DNA of 64,000 nt from Echinicola jeungdonensis (GTDB taxonomy: Bacteria; Bacteroidota; Bacteroidia; Cytophagales; Cyclobacteriaceae). Shown here piece after piece: positions 47,520 to 56,527 of the stretch. The translations under genes and the position numbers were made by a program. The first letter of the stretch is position 1, and every line of letters starts with the position of its first letter. The notes below the pieces were generated by a model, which was not told the DNA's origin, searched no databases, and was given only the letters and a program-made list of their open reading frames with translations. Where the stretch lies: NCBI RefSeq assembly GCF_030409905.1, contig NZ_JAUFQT010000001.1:2130001-2194000 (forward strand), given 5' to 3'.

Positions 47520-48224
47520 ATGAAAAAACTATTAATTGCTTTTTTGGCGATCGTTTTACTTGGTAGTTTTCGTCATGATGAAGAATTGAGTATTTGGCTG
47601 ATTGGGGATTCCACTATGGCCAGGAAAAGTCCGACCCGGGACCCTGAATCTGGTTGGGGCGTGCCTTTGCAAGATTTATTCATTGACCGAGCCAAGGTTC
47701 ATAACCATGCAGCGAGTGGTCGGAGTTCTAAGAGTTTTGTAGATGAAAAAAGATGGGAAGCAGTAAGGAACAGTATTCATCCTGGAGATTATGTGGTAAT
47801 CCAATTCGGCCATAATGACGAAAAGGAAAAGGAAAGCCTGCATACTGATCCAAATTCCACTTATAAGGATTATTTGAAAAAGTTTGTAGTGGAAACTCTC
47901 AAAAGAAAGGGGATTCCTATTATTTGCTCTCCCATAGTCAGAAGGCATTTTGATGAATCCGGGAAATTACTGGATACCCATGAGGAATATGTTGATGCAG
48001 CTGAAGAAGTGGCCAAAGAAAATAATGTTATCTATATTGATATGGAAGCAAAAACCAGGGAACTGGTAGAAAAATTGGGCCCGGAAGGTTCTAAAAAGTT
48101 GTATAATTACAAAAAGAAAGATAATACCCACCTCAACCATTATGGTTCAAGAAAAGTAGCTGAATTATTTGCGGAAGGATTAAGGGAAAAACAGAATCTT
48201 CGATTGGCACAATGGTTAAAGTGA
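47520..48224 (+). CDS. CE12 rhamnogalacturonan acetylesterase, single domain
   Basis: 234 aa with a short signal peptide (LLIAFLAIVLLGSF). SGNH blocks: IWLIGDSTMA (Ser), AASGRSSKSF (Gly), IQFGHNDE (Asn) and KDNTHLNHYG (Asp/His). This is the normal CE12 size, in contrast to the two-domain protein at 31785. The enzyme should remove acetyl groups from galacturonic acid in rhamnogalacturonan. It lies 74 bases after the GH28 gene and 56 before the fused esterase, probably in one operon. Confidence 0.92.
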   Translation: MKKLLIAFLAIVLLGSFRHDEELSIWLIGDSTMARKSPTRDPESGWGVPLQDLFIDRAKVHNHAASGRSSKSFVDEKRWEAVRNSIHPGDYVVIQFGHNDEKEKESLHTDPNSTYKDYLKKFVVETLKRKGIPIICSPIVRRHFDESGKLLDTHEEYVDAAEEVAKENNVIYIDMEAKTRELVEKLGPEGSKKLYNYKKKDNTHLNHYGSRKVAELFAEGLREKQNLRLAQWLK

Positions 48225-48229
48225 ATTAC

Positions 48230-48244
48230 CCAAGTGATACTTGG
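48230..48244. promoter_or_regulatory. Small palindrome before the fused esterase gene
   Basis: CCAAGT-GAT-ACTTGG, a perfect 6-bp inverted repeat. Its arms recall the core of the 32-base palindrome at 29579 (CCAAGTA/TACTTGG). Confidence 0.3.
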
Positions 48245-48280
48245 CGATATCCATTAATAATTGGATAATTTCGTAAAATT

Positions 48281-49918
48281 ATGAGCAAGATAAGTTTTTT
48301 GACGCTTGCCCTTAGCTGTGGGCTGAGTTGTCTTGGCCTTCAGGCCCAAGATGACCCCAAATGGGATGATACCCAAAAAAAGGATTGGGATAAAGCTTTT
48401 GAAAAAGTGGAAATCCCTTCTTCAGTTGATGGAAAAAAGCAAGCTGCTATACTATACAAGGCAAAGAGTGAAAAGCCAAAGCCTTTAATTGTCAGCCTTC
48501 ACACCTGGAGCGGGGATTATACCCAAAAGGACCCCCTGGCAAAGGAAATATTGGCCAGAGACTGGAATTATATCCATCCGGATTTTAGAGGCCCAAACAA
48601 TTCCCCGGAAGCCATGGGCAGCACATTGGTGATTTCGGATATTGCCGATGCGATTGACTTTGCTCTGGAGAATACCAACACTGATCCAAATGGGGTTCAT
48701 ATCATTGGAGTTTCTGGAGGTGGGTATGCCACTTTATTGGCTTTTATGAATTTGGATTATCCCGTCAAATCTTTTTCAGCCTGGGCCCCAATTTCTGATA
48801 TAGAGGCTTGGTATTGGGAATCCGTAGGGAGAGATCAAAAATATGCCGGGGATATATTGCAGGCATTGGAGGCAGACAGTGTGGTCTTTAAAGAGGAAGA
48901 AGCCCTTAAGCGCTCCCCTATTGCCCATGAATTTCCGGTAGAAAAAAGAAAAGGTAGCCAACTGTTTATTTATGAAGGTATCCATGACGGCTATACTGGT
49001 TCTGTGCCGATCACCCATTCTATCAATATGTATAATCGCTTGGTAGGAGAGCTGAAGTATGGAACTTCAGAAATGGATAAAATCATCAAAAAGGCAGCTG
49101 ATGATCCAGATTTGGTTTCCCCGCAATCCACAATTGAACTTTTAACAAAACGCATGGATCCCAATTATGACCCCAATTTCAATCTTTTTGGAAGGAATAT
49201 TTATCTGTATCGCAACTTTGGAAATATCAGTCTCACCCTGTTTGAGGGTGGTCATGAACAACTGCCGCAGGCTTTGTCCTTAATTCCCATTAAGGCCATT
49301 TCCCCAATGAAAGCCAATATCCTGACATTGGGAGATTCCAATGGGGAACATGTTGGCGGTTGGGTGGACCAACTCAAGGAAATTTTACCCCAATCTAAGA
49401 TCGTCAATATTTCAAAGTCCGGAAGGACCATTGGATTTGATAATCTGGGCCGGACCGAATTGAATGCGTTGAAGAATATTCAGACTTACTTGAATGAGGC
49501 CGAGGAAGAAATTGGAAATGAAAGTTATGATTATATCCTGCTTTGCCTCGGCACCAATGATACTAAGAGTGTTTTTGCTGAGCGGCAGGATGAGGTTGTG
49601 ATTAACTTTGAAAAATTGGTGGATACAATTCTTGAGCATGATTTGGTGAAAAAAGAAAAAGCTCAGTTACTTTTTATTACCCCACCTCCTATTAGAACGG
49701 AAAATATTATTGAAAAATATCAAGGGGGAAATGAGCGCCTGGCAGCCTTGATGCCCAAGTTTAAATCCATACTTGAACAAAGGGAGGTTCCTGTTGTGGA
49801 TGTTTTTAACCCCTTGCAGGGAGTTTTGGACTATTATGCTGAGGATGGGGTGCATATGTCTCCAGAAGGACAAGAGATTATTGCCGGGAAGATTTTAGAC
49901 AGATTAAAGAATTATTAA
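48281..49918 (+). CDS. Fused alpha/beta-hydrolase + SGNH esterase
   Basis: 545 aa with signal peptide (FLTLALSCGLSCLGLQAQ). Residues about 50-335 are an S9/prolyl-oligopeptidase-like alpha/beta hydrolase: nucleophile elbow GVSGGG (Ser145), candidate acid in GIHDGYTG (Asp236) and catalytic His in EGGHEQ (His325). Residues about 345-545 are a complete SGNH hydrolase: LTLGDSNG (Ser353), SGRTIG, LGTND (Asn426) and DGVHMSPEG (Asp522, His525). Both triads look intact. The alpha/beta part recalls pectin methyl-esterases of Bacteroides rhamnogalacturonan II loci, so a combined methyl and acetyl esterase is a reasonable guess. Confidence 0.88.
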   Translation: MSKISFLTLALSCGLSCLGLQAQDDPKWDDTQKKDWDKAFEKVEIPSSVDGKKQAAILYKAKSEKPKPLIVSLHTWSGDYTQKDPLAKEILARDWNYIHPDFRGPNNSPEAMGSTLVISDIADAIDFALENTNTDPNGVHIIGVSGGGYATLLAFMNLDYPVKSFSAWAPISDIEAWYWESVGRDQKYAGDILQALEADSVVFKEEEALKRSPIAHEFPVEKRKGSQLFIYEGIHDGYTGSVPITHSINMYNRLVGELKYGTSEMDKIIKKAADDPDLVSPQSTIELLTKRMDPNYDPNFNLFGRNIYLYRNFGNISLTLFEGGHEQLPQALSLIPIKAISPMKANILTLGDSNGEHVGGWVDQLKEILPQSKIVNISKSGRTIGFDNLGRTELNALKNIQTYLNEAEEEIGNESYDYILLCLGTNDTKSVFAERQDEVVINFEKLVDTILEHDLVKKEKAQLLFITPPPIRTENIIEKYQGGNERLAALMPKFKSILEQREVPVVDVFNPLQGVLDYYAEDGVHMSPEGQEIIAGKILDRLKNY

Positions 49919-50071
49919 ACCTATTTTGTCAAATTCAAAATAGAGTTTGTAAACCTTCCCGATTTAGAAGGAAAACTACCGAAAATTGAGCTTTAGGCTT
50001 ATTTGCAATATGCAAAGTAAGGTTAGTTTGCCTTGAAAATTAAGCTATTAAGATTCAATTAACTTATTCAT

Positions 50072-52957
50072 ATGAATACCAATCCAAAAATATTATTTCA
50101 ACTGCTGCTACTTTTTGCATTAGGGACAATTGCTGGTTGTAGTGGCAGTGCTAAGGAGAAGATTACCCAAAAGGGACCTTTGGAATGGCCGGAAGTCACC
50201 CAGGAAATGAAGCCCTGGACCCGTTGGTGGTGGCATGGCAGTTCTGTGACCAAAGAAGATATTAAAGCGGCTTTGGAAGAATATAAGGAAGCCGGTTTGG
50301 GTGGGGTTGAGATTACTCCCATTTATGGGGTCCATGGAGCGGAGGAGCAATTTATAGATTTCCTTTCCCCAAAATGGATGGAAATGCTGGAGTTTACCCT
50401 CAAGGAAGCCAAAAGATTAGGATTGGGAGTGGATCTTGCCAATGCTTCGGGATGGCCTTTTGGTGGTCCATGGGTAAGCGAGGATTTGGCCTGCAAATAT
50501 ATGGCTTATAGAACATTGGAAGTTGGTTCAGGAGAATCCGTCAACCTGGATATGCATTATTTTCAGGAACCCCTGCTGACTACGGATAGTAAATTAAAGC
50601 CTAGCATTGAAGACATCGAGTCACCCATCAGTGCTAATAAAGACATGCAGAAATATGCCTTTAAACAAGTTCGGTATCCCAAGACTCTTTCTCCTATTGC
50701 TGTTACGGCCAATAAAAAAGGAGAAAAGGGATTTTCCGAAGTTTTGGATTTGACCGATCAGGTGAAAAATGGACAGTTGGAGTGGACAGCTCCAGAAGGG
50801 GATTGGTTGATAGTGGCTCTTTATCAAGGTGATCATGGTAAAATGGTGGAAAGGGCAGGTCCAGGAGGAGAAGGAAATGTGATTGACCATTTTTCTGAGA
50901 TGGCCATTAATAGCTATTTAGGTCACTTCGACCAAGCTTTTGAGGGCTATGATCTGAGTTATCTGAGGTATTATTTCAATGATTCTTATGAAGTAGATGA
51001 TGCATATGGAAGTTCCAACTGGACTCCTGCATTGTTTGATGCTTTTGAAGAACTCAATGGGTATGATCTAAAGAATTATTTGCCTGCATTGATTGGCCAT
51101 GGGAAGGAAGAAACTGTTAATAGGGTTCTATATGATTACCGGATGACGGTTTCAGAATTGTTATTGGGCAAGTTTACCAAGAAGTGGCAAACCTGGGCAG
51201 AAGGCCAGGGAAAAGGAATTCGGAACCAGGCCCATGGATCCCCTGCCAATGTCCTGGATCTGTATGCAGCTTGTGATGTTCCTGAAATTGAAGGTTATCA
51301 CTTTTTGAACCTAAAAAGTGCGGCTTCTGCAGCTCATGTTACCGGGAAAAAATTGGTTTCTTCTGAATCCGCTACCTGGTTGAATGAGCATTTCCAATCT
51401 GATTTTGGAGAAGTTAAGACTGCATTGGATAGACTTTGGCTTGCGGGGGTCAACCATGTTTTTTACCATGGTACGGCCTTTTCTCCCGAAGATGCCCAAT
51501 GGCCGGGATGGTTATTTTATGCGGCTACACATTTTACTCCTGCCAATAGCCTTTGGGAAGATTTTGATGTATTTAACCGTTATGTTGCCCGAATTCAAAG
51601 CTTTATGCAGGCTGGGGAACCGAGCAATGATATTTTGCTGTATTATGGCATTGCTGATTACTGGTCAGAAAAAGGCAGAAGTATGTTAAGATCTTTTCAT
51701 ACTGATGAAATTTTCCACGCAGTTTCCTTAGGTGAATGCGGCAAGTATTTATCAGAGAATGGCTATTCCTGGGATGCCATTTCAGATAATCAGTTAATGG
51801 ATGTGAAAACAGAAGGTTCAGGGCTCCTGGCCGGTGGAAATCACTATCAAACCATATTGGTTCCAAAGATGGATCTTATGCCCCTGGAAACTCTTGAGAA
51901 ATTAATGGAATTGGCCGAAAATGGAGCCTCCGTGCTTTTCCTGAAAAACCTTCCAATGGATGTTCCCGGGCTTGGGGATTTGGATGCAAGAAAGGAAAAA
52001 ATGAAAACCCTTAAAGCAAAGATTTCATTTGTAGAAAAGGCAGGCAGCAAAGTAGCCCCCTTGGGTAAGGGGGAAATTGTTTTGGCTGAGGGAATGGAGA
52101 AATTATTGCTGAAGGCCCCTGTGAAAGCAGAATCCATGTACGAAATGGGCTTGGCTTGTATCAAGCGAAAAAAAGATAGTGGAGGCCATTTTTACTTGAT
52201 TAAAAACCAAGGCCTAAAGAGCATTGAAAATTGGGTGTCACTTAAGGAAAAATTTGCTTCAGCTGCCATATTTAATCCCATGACCGGAAAAAATGGGTTT
52301 GCTGAAATCCAGAATGGAGAAGTGGGAAATGAACTTTTTCTCCAAATTAAACCAGAAGAGACCTTAATTGTTGAAACCTTTGGTGAAGAGCTTCAGGGAG
52401 AATTGTATCCCTATTATGAAGTGAGTGGAGAAATGATTCCAATCGCCGGAAACTGGGAAATTGAATTTACCAAGGGCGGCCCAAGCTTACCGGAAAAGGT
52501 TCCCACAACCTCCCTTAAATCCTGGACTGAATTTGGAAAGGAATATGAAGCCTTTTCAGGGACAGCAGAGTATAAAATTACCTTGCCAGTTTCCACTGCC
52601 CAACCAGCTGCCTGGAGGTTAAACCTTGGGGAGGTTAAAGAATCGGCCTCTGTATATCTAAATGGGGAATATGTAGGAACCTGTTTTCAAAGTCCATTTT
52701 CCCTAGACATACCAGGTAATTTATTTAAGGGTAATGATGAACTGATCATTAAGGTTTCCAATTTGATGGCCAATAGAATAGCTGATTTGGACAAGCGGGG
52801 AGTGGAATGGCGAATTTTCTACAATACCAATTTCAATGCCCGGAAAAGGGAAAATGTGGGGAAAGACGGAAAGTTCACTGCTAAAAATTGGGAGCCGCAA
52901 GCTTCTGGTTTATTGGGACCGATTAGCTTGACTCCATTGGAGATGGAATCCTTTTAA
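50072..52957 (+). CDS. GH106 alpha-L-rhamnosidase, lipoprotein
   Basis: 961 aa. Lipobox TIAGC (Cys23). The family start is clear: PWTRWWWHGSSVTKEDIKAA, GLGGVEITPIYGVHG and LGVDLANASGWPFGGPWVSE. The TIM barrel continues with YYFNDSYEVDDAYG and GKKLVSSESATW. A C-terminal galactose-binding-like sandwich (SASVYLNGEYVGTCFQSPFS) ends the chain. GH106 enzymes release L-rhamnose from rhamnogalacturonan I or II. It is downstream of the fused esterase and upstream of the third GH28, consistent with backbone degradation after de-esterification. Confidence 0.93.
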   Translation: MNTNPKILFQLLLLFALGTIAGCSGSAKEKITQKGPLEWPEVTQEMKPWTRWWWHGSSVTKEDIKAALEEYKEAGLGGVEITPIYGVHGAEEQFIDFLSPKWMEMLEFTLKEAKRLGLGVDLANASGWPFGGPWVSEDLACKYMAYRTLEVGSGESVNLDMHYFQEPLLTTDSKLKPSIEDIESPISANKDMQKYAFKQVRYPKTLSPIAVTANKKGEKGFSEVLDLTDQVKNGQLEWTAPEGDWLIVALYQGDHGKMVERAGPGGEGNVIDHFSEMAINSYLGHFDQAFEGYDLSYLRYYFNDSYEVDDAYGSSNWTPALFDAFEELNGYDLKNYLPALIGHGKEETVNRVLYDYRMTVSELLLGKFTKKWQTWAEGQGKGIRNQAHGSPANVLDLYAACDVPEIEGYHFLNLKSAASAAHVTGKKLVSSESATWLNEHFQSDFGEVKTALDRLWLAGVNHVFYHGTAFSPEDAQWPGWLFYAATHFTPANSLWEDFDVFNRYVARIQSFMQAGEPSNDILLYYGIADYWSEKGRSMLRSFHTDEIFHAVSLGECGKYLSENGYSWDAISDNQLMDVKTEGSGLLAGGNHYQTILVPKMDLMPLETLEKLMELAENGASVLFLKNLPMDVPGLGDLDARKEKMKTLKAKISFVEKAGSKVAPLGKGEIVLAEGMEKLLLKAPVKAESMYEMGLACIKRKKDSGGHFYLIKNQGLKSIENWVSLKEKFASAAIFNPMTGKNGFAEIQNGEVGNELFLQIKPEETLIVETFGEELQGELYPYYEVSGEMIPIAGNWEIEFTKGGPSLPEKVPTTSLKSWTEFGKEYEAFSGTAEYKITLPVSTAQPAAWRLNLGEVKESASVYLNGEYVGTCFQSPFSLDIPGNLFKGNDELIIKVSNLMANRIADLDKRGVEWRIFYNTNFNARKRENVGKDGKFTAKNWEPQASGLLGPISLTPLEMESF

Positions 52958-53009
52958 TGGAAATTAATTCGGCTATTTAAAATATTAATTACAACTGTAT
53001 TAATTCAAT

Positions 53010-54479
53010 ATGTCTCACAATCAAACATTTAATCCCAATTACAACCCGTGTCTGGTAATGACGGGGATATTCATGTTGGCCATTCTACTTGGAACCAATT
53101 TTTCCTGCCAAAGCCAGTCATTTGGCTGGGTGAAAGAGGTGGGGGCAAAACGCGCCCCAGTTGGAACCAAAACATATAATGTGGCTGATTATGGTGCAGT
53201 AGCTGACGGTGAAACGCTCAACACTGAATTTATTCAAAAAGCCATTGATGCCTGTGCGGCCCATGGAGGAGGTATTGTCACTTTTTCCCCCGGAGATTAT
53301 CTTACAGGCTCCATTTATGTGAAAGAAGGGGTGCATTTGAACATTCCGGAGGGTGTGACCATCCTGGGAAGCCAGGACATCAAGGATTATCCTGAAATCG
53401 ACACACGGGTAGCGGGGATTGAAATGGTTTGGCCATCCGCCTTGATCAATGTATTGGATCAGGAAAATGTGATGATCAGCGGAAATGGTTTGGTAAATGG
53501 CCAGGGCAAAGTCTTTTGGGACCAATACTGGACTATGCGAAAGGATTATGAAGCCAGAGGATTGCGTTGGGTGGTGGATTATGACTGCAAAAGGCCACGG
53601 ACTTTGTTAGTTTCCAGGTCATCAGATGTAACGCTAAAAGGCCTGAACTTCCAACAGGCCGGCTTTTGGACCATTCAACTTTTGTATTCCAAAAACTGTA
53701 CAGTAGATGGGGTGACGGTTCGGAACAATATCGGCGGACATGGCCCCAGTACGGACGGGATTGATATTGACTCCTCGTCATTCATATTGATAGAAAACTG
53801 TGATATCGACTGTAATGATGATACTTATTGCCTTAAGGCCGGAAGGGATGCAGATGGATTAAGGGTAAATAAGCCCACCGAATATGTGGTGTTGAGAAAT
53901 AATATTTCCCGAAAAGGGGCAGCTTTGTTTACCTGTGGTAGTGAAACATCAGGCGGTATTCGCTATATCCTGGCGGAAAATATGAAAGCCATGGGCACTT
54001 CTAATGGCTTTTTGCTGAAGTCCGCCCTTACCCGTGGGGGAACCGTGGAGCATATCTATGTCCGTAATGTGGAAATGAAGGATGTTAGAACGGCCATCAA
54101 TGCCGGGGTCAACTGGAACCCCTCTTACAGTTATTCCAAGTTGCCCGAAGAATATGAAGGCAAGGAATTGCCCGATCATTGGAATACATTATTGGAAAAG
54201 GTAGATCCGGAAGAAGGTTTGCCCCATTTTAGGGAAATGCATCTGGAAAACTTTAAGATTTCAGGAGCTGAAATTTTGATCCATGTCTCCGGTAGGGAGG
54301 ATTCTTGGATGAAAGGTTTTTCATTAAAGAATATAGATGCTACGGCAGAAAAGGCAGGAATAATATCCTATGGTAAGGATTGGGAAGTGAAAAACTTCCA
54401 ATACCAAACGGAGGATGGAAGCGATATTGTTGTGGAACATAGTGAAGGGGTAAATATTCCGGAGGGAAGTAAAAAATGA
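53010..54479 (+). CDS. Divergent GH28-family lipoprotein
   Basis: 489 aa. A long leader ends at NFSC (Cys33). The beta-helix start is TYNVADYGAVADGETLNTEF. The conserved Asp residues remain in STDG (Asp249) and NDD (Asp270, Asp271), but the GHG His is absent (RKGAALFTCGSETSGG) and RIK is LLK (NGFLLKSALTRGG). It is therefore the most changed of the three GH28 copies. It may use another substrate geometry or be a non-classical rhamnogalacturonan hydrolase. It closes the enzyme run before module 2. Confidence 0.85.
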   Translation: MSHNQTFNPNYNPCLVMTGIFMLAILLGTNFSCQSQSFGWVKEVGAKRAPVGTKTYNVADYGAVADGETLNTEFIQKAIDACAAHGGGIVTFSPGDYLTGSIYVKEGVHLNIPEGVTILGSQDIKDYPEIDTRVAGIEMVWPSALINVLDQENVMISGNGLVNGQGKVFWDQYWTMRKDYEARGLRWVVDYDCKRPRTLLVSRSSDVTLKGLNFQQAGFWTIQLLYSKNCTVDGVTVRNNIGGHGPSTDGIDIDSSSFILIENCDIDCNDDTYCLKAGRDADGLRVNKPTEYVVLRNNISRKGAALFTCGSETSGGIRYILAENMKAMGTSNGFLLKSALTRGGTVEHIYVRNVEMKDVRTAINAGVNWNPSYSYSKLPEEYEGKELPDHWNTLLEKVDPEEGLPHFREMHLENFKISGAEILIHVSGREDSWMKGFSLKNIDATAEKAGIISYGKDWEVKNFQYQTEDGSDIVVEHSEGVNIPEGSKK

Positions 54480-54623
54480 AAACAATTGAAGTTTTTTAGT
54501 CCTGATCTTTATTTAAGGGGAAAGATTTTATTGCAAATAAGCTTGTTCATTGCCAGATTGATTTGCATGAACTTTAATTAAGAAAACAAATTAATGATTA
54601 GTTTATTACTTTGTTTTTTTAAT

Positions 54624-54643
54624 TTGCATTTTAAAATATGCAA
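54624..54643. promoter_or_regulatory. Inverted repeat before the second sigma gene
   Basis: TTGCAT, TTTAAAAT, ATGCAA: a 6-bp inverted repeat 15 bases before the sigma start. Related TTGCAAAT and TTTGCAT words occur just upstream (54531-54572). Possible operator; weak evidence. Confidence 0.3.
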
Positions 54644-54658
54644 TAAAATCACCCCAAC

Positions 54659-55210
54659 TTGAGAATAGAGGATAAATTACTGATTAAGGAAATTCAAAAA
54701 CGGAATAGAGAAGTTTTTAAAGCACTTTTTCATGATTATTATCCTGGATTGTTAAAATTTGCTGAGGGCTTTGTTTTTGATAAGGAGGTATGTGAGGATA
54801 TAGTGCAAAATATTTTTGTATATATCTGGGAGCAGGCCGAATATCTGAATATCACCACTTCCTTTAAATCCTATCTTTACAAGGCTGTTAAGAATAGATG
54901 TTTAAATTATTTAAGAAGCCTAAAAATAGAGGATAAACACAACTTACTATATCTGGAAGCCAGTTTGAATGAATCCCCAGTTGATTGGGAGGATTCCGAA
55001 ATTCCCCAAAAAATTGAAATGGCCATTGAAGGCCTTCCTCCTAAAATGGCTGAAATTTTTAGGTTAAAGTATATGGAGGAAAAATCCTTAAGGGAAATTG
55101 CCACTCAACTGGATGTGTCCGAAAACACCATCAAAACCCAGTTGCTTAGGGCCAAGGATAAATTACGGGGGATACTACGGGAATCCCTGGATTTGAATTT
55201 TTTTCTTTAA
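54659..55210 (+). CDS. ECF sigma factor of module 2
   Basis: 183 aa. The start appears to be TTG 54659, because the in-frame ATG at 54638 meets a stop at once. Sigma region 2: FHDYYPGLLKFAEGFVFDKE with DIVQNIFVYIWEQ. Region 4: GLPPKMAEIFRLKYMEEKSL with REIATQLDVSENTIKTQLLR. This is the RpoE-like Bacteroidota type, different in sequence from the module 1 sigma, so the two should read different promoters. FecR follows after 63 bases. Confidence 0.9.
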   Translation: MRIEDKLLIKEIQKRNREVFKALFHDYYPGLLKFAEGFVFDKEVCEDIVQNIFVYIWEQAEYLNITTSFKSYLYKAVKNRCLNYLRSLKIEDKHNLLYLEASLNESPVDWEDSEIPQKIEMAIEGLPPKMAEIFRLKYMEEKSLREIATQLDVSENTIKTQLLRAKDKLRGILRESLDLNFFL

Positions 55211-55273
55211 AAAAAATATTTTTTGTCACCTGTTTTTGAATCCCGTGTGTCATAAGTGTAAAAAGTTCAAGAG

Positions 55274-56449
55274 GTGAATAAATATTCTGAAAATATAGAT
55301 TTTTCAATCATTTGGAAAAAGATGTATGCTTCCTTGACGGAGAATGAGGAAATACAACTTCAACGATGGCTGGCCGAAAACGAGGAGCATCAGGCCTATT
55401 TCGATAAAGTAATTGATTATTACCAAAATGGTTCCAAATTTGAAGACACTGCCGAGTTAACCGAGAAAGGATGGCCCGCCCTTTCCAGTAAAATCAATTT
55501 TTCCAAAAAACCAAAAAGGAAAAACCGGTTTTTGGTTTATGCAGTATCAATGGCAGCATCTATTGTATTGTTTTTGGCAGTCCTTGCTGTTATCAAACCT
55601 GATTTGTTCCAAAATGATAATCAGATACAAATAGCTGAAACAATTACCCCTGGGTCAGAGAAAGCCATCCTTTTGATGGAGGATGGTACTTCTTATGATC
55701 TATCCTCAGGTAAAAATCTGAGTTTGGAAGTGGGGGGAGCAGAAATTTCCAGCCAGGGAACCTCCCTCAGGTACAACAGTGAAAATGCAGAGGGAAAACA
55801 AGTGAAATACAATACCCTAGTAATCCCAAGAGGGGGACAATTCAATTTAACCCTGTCTGATGGCACTCAGGTTTGGCTTAACGCAGGTTCCACGCTGAAA
55901 TACCCGACAGCTTTTGTTGGAAAGGAAAGGAATGTGGAATTGACTGGAGAGGCCTATTTCGAAGTCAAAAGGGATGAAAATAAACCCTTTAAAGTAATAA
56001 GCGGAGAGCAGGTAGTTCAAGTATTAGGGACTTCATTTAATGTGTCCTCTTATCAAGAGGAGCCTACTGTTTTTACCACTTTGGTAGAGGGGAAAGTAAA
56101 TGTATACCTGGATAACGATCCTCAAAATCATCAAATACTATCTCCAAATCAACAAAGTGTATTGGAAAAAGGGGAGAATTCTCTCCTAAAAAGGGAGGTG
56201 GATGTAGCTGAATATATATCCTGGAAGGACGGTTGGTTCTATTTTAAGGAAAAACCTTTAGAAACCATTGTGGCCGATTTATCCAGATGGTATGATGTTT
56301 CTTTCCAATTTGATAATCAAGGAGCGAAAAAACTACCCTTTACAGGGAAAATCAGGAGGTATGAGGATTTAGAAGATATCTTGAAACTATTAGAAAAAAC
56401 GAAAGAAGTGCAATTCAAAATAGAAAGGAGGAAAGTAATTATTAAATAA
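55274..56449 (+). CDS. FecR-type anti-sigma/signal transducer of module 2
   Basis: 391 aa with a GTG start (MNKYSENIDFSIIWKKMYAS). The cytoplasmic part is about 85 residues; one membrane helix (FLVYAVSMAASIVLFLAVLA, about 86-105). The FecR domain has RGGQFNLTLSDGTQVWLNAG, VELTGEAYFEVKRDENKPFK and QVLGTSFNVSSY. The C-terminal DUF4974-like part is SRWYDVSFQFDNQG. It is expected to pass the SusC signal to the sigma factor upstream. It has a longer spacer before the FecR domain than its module 1 counterpart. Confidence 0.92.
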   Translation: MNKYSENIDFSIIWKKMYASLTENEEIQLQRWLAENEEHQAYFDKVIDYYQNGSKFEDTAELTEKGWPALSSKINFSKKPKRKNRFLVYAVSMAASIVLFLAVLAVIKPDLFQNDNQIQIAETITPGSEKAILLMEDGTSYDLSSGKNLSLEVGGAEISSQGTSLRYNSENAEGKQVKYNTLVIPRGGQFNLTLSDGTQVWLNAGSTLKYPTAFVGKERNVELTGEAYFEVKRDENKPFKVISGEQVVQVLGTSFNVSSYQEEPTVFTTLVEGKVNVYLDNDPQNHQILSPNQQSVLEKGENSLLKREVDVAEYISWKDGWFYFKEKPLETIVADLSRWYDVSFQFDNQGAKKLPFTGKIRRYEDLEDILKLLEKTKEVQFKIERRKVIIK

Positions 56450-56527
56450 AAAAAAGGAGGATGTTGCCGCATCCCCCTTAAAACAAATCGAATCAATCAA
56501 TATGTTTTACTTAAGCAACCCAAAATT

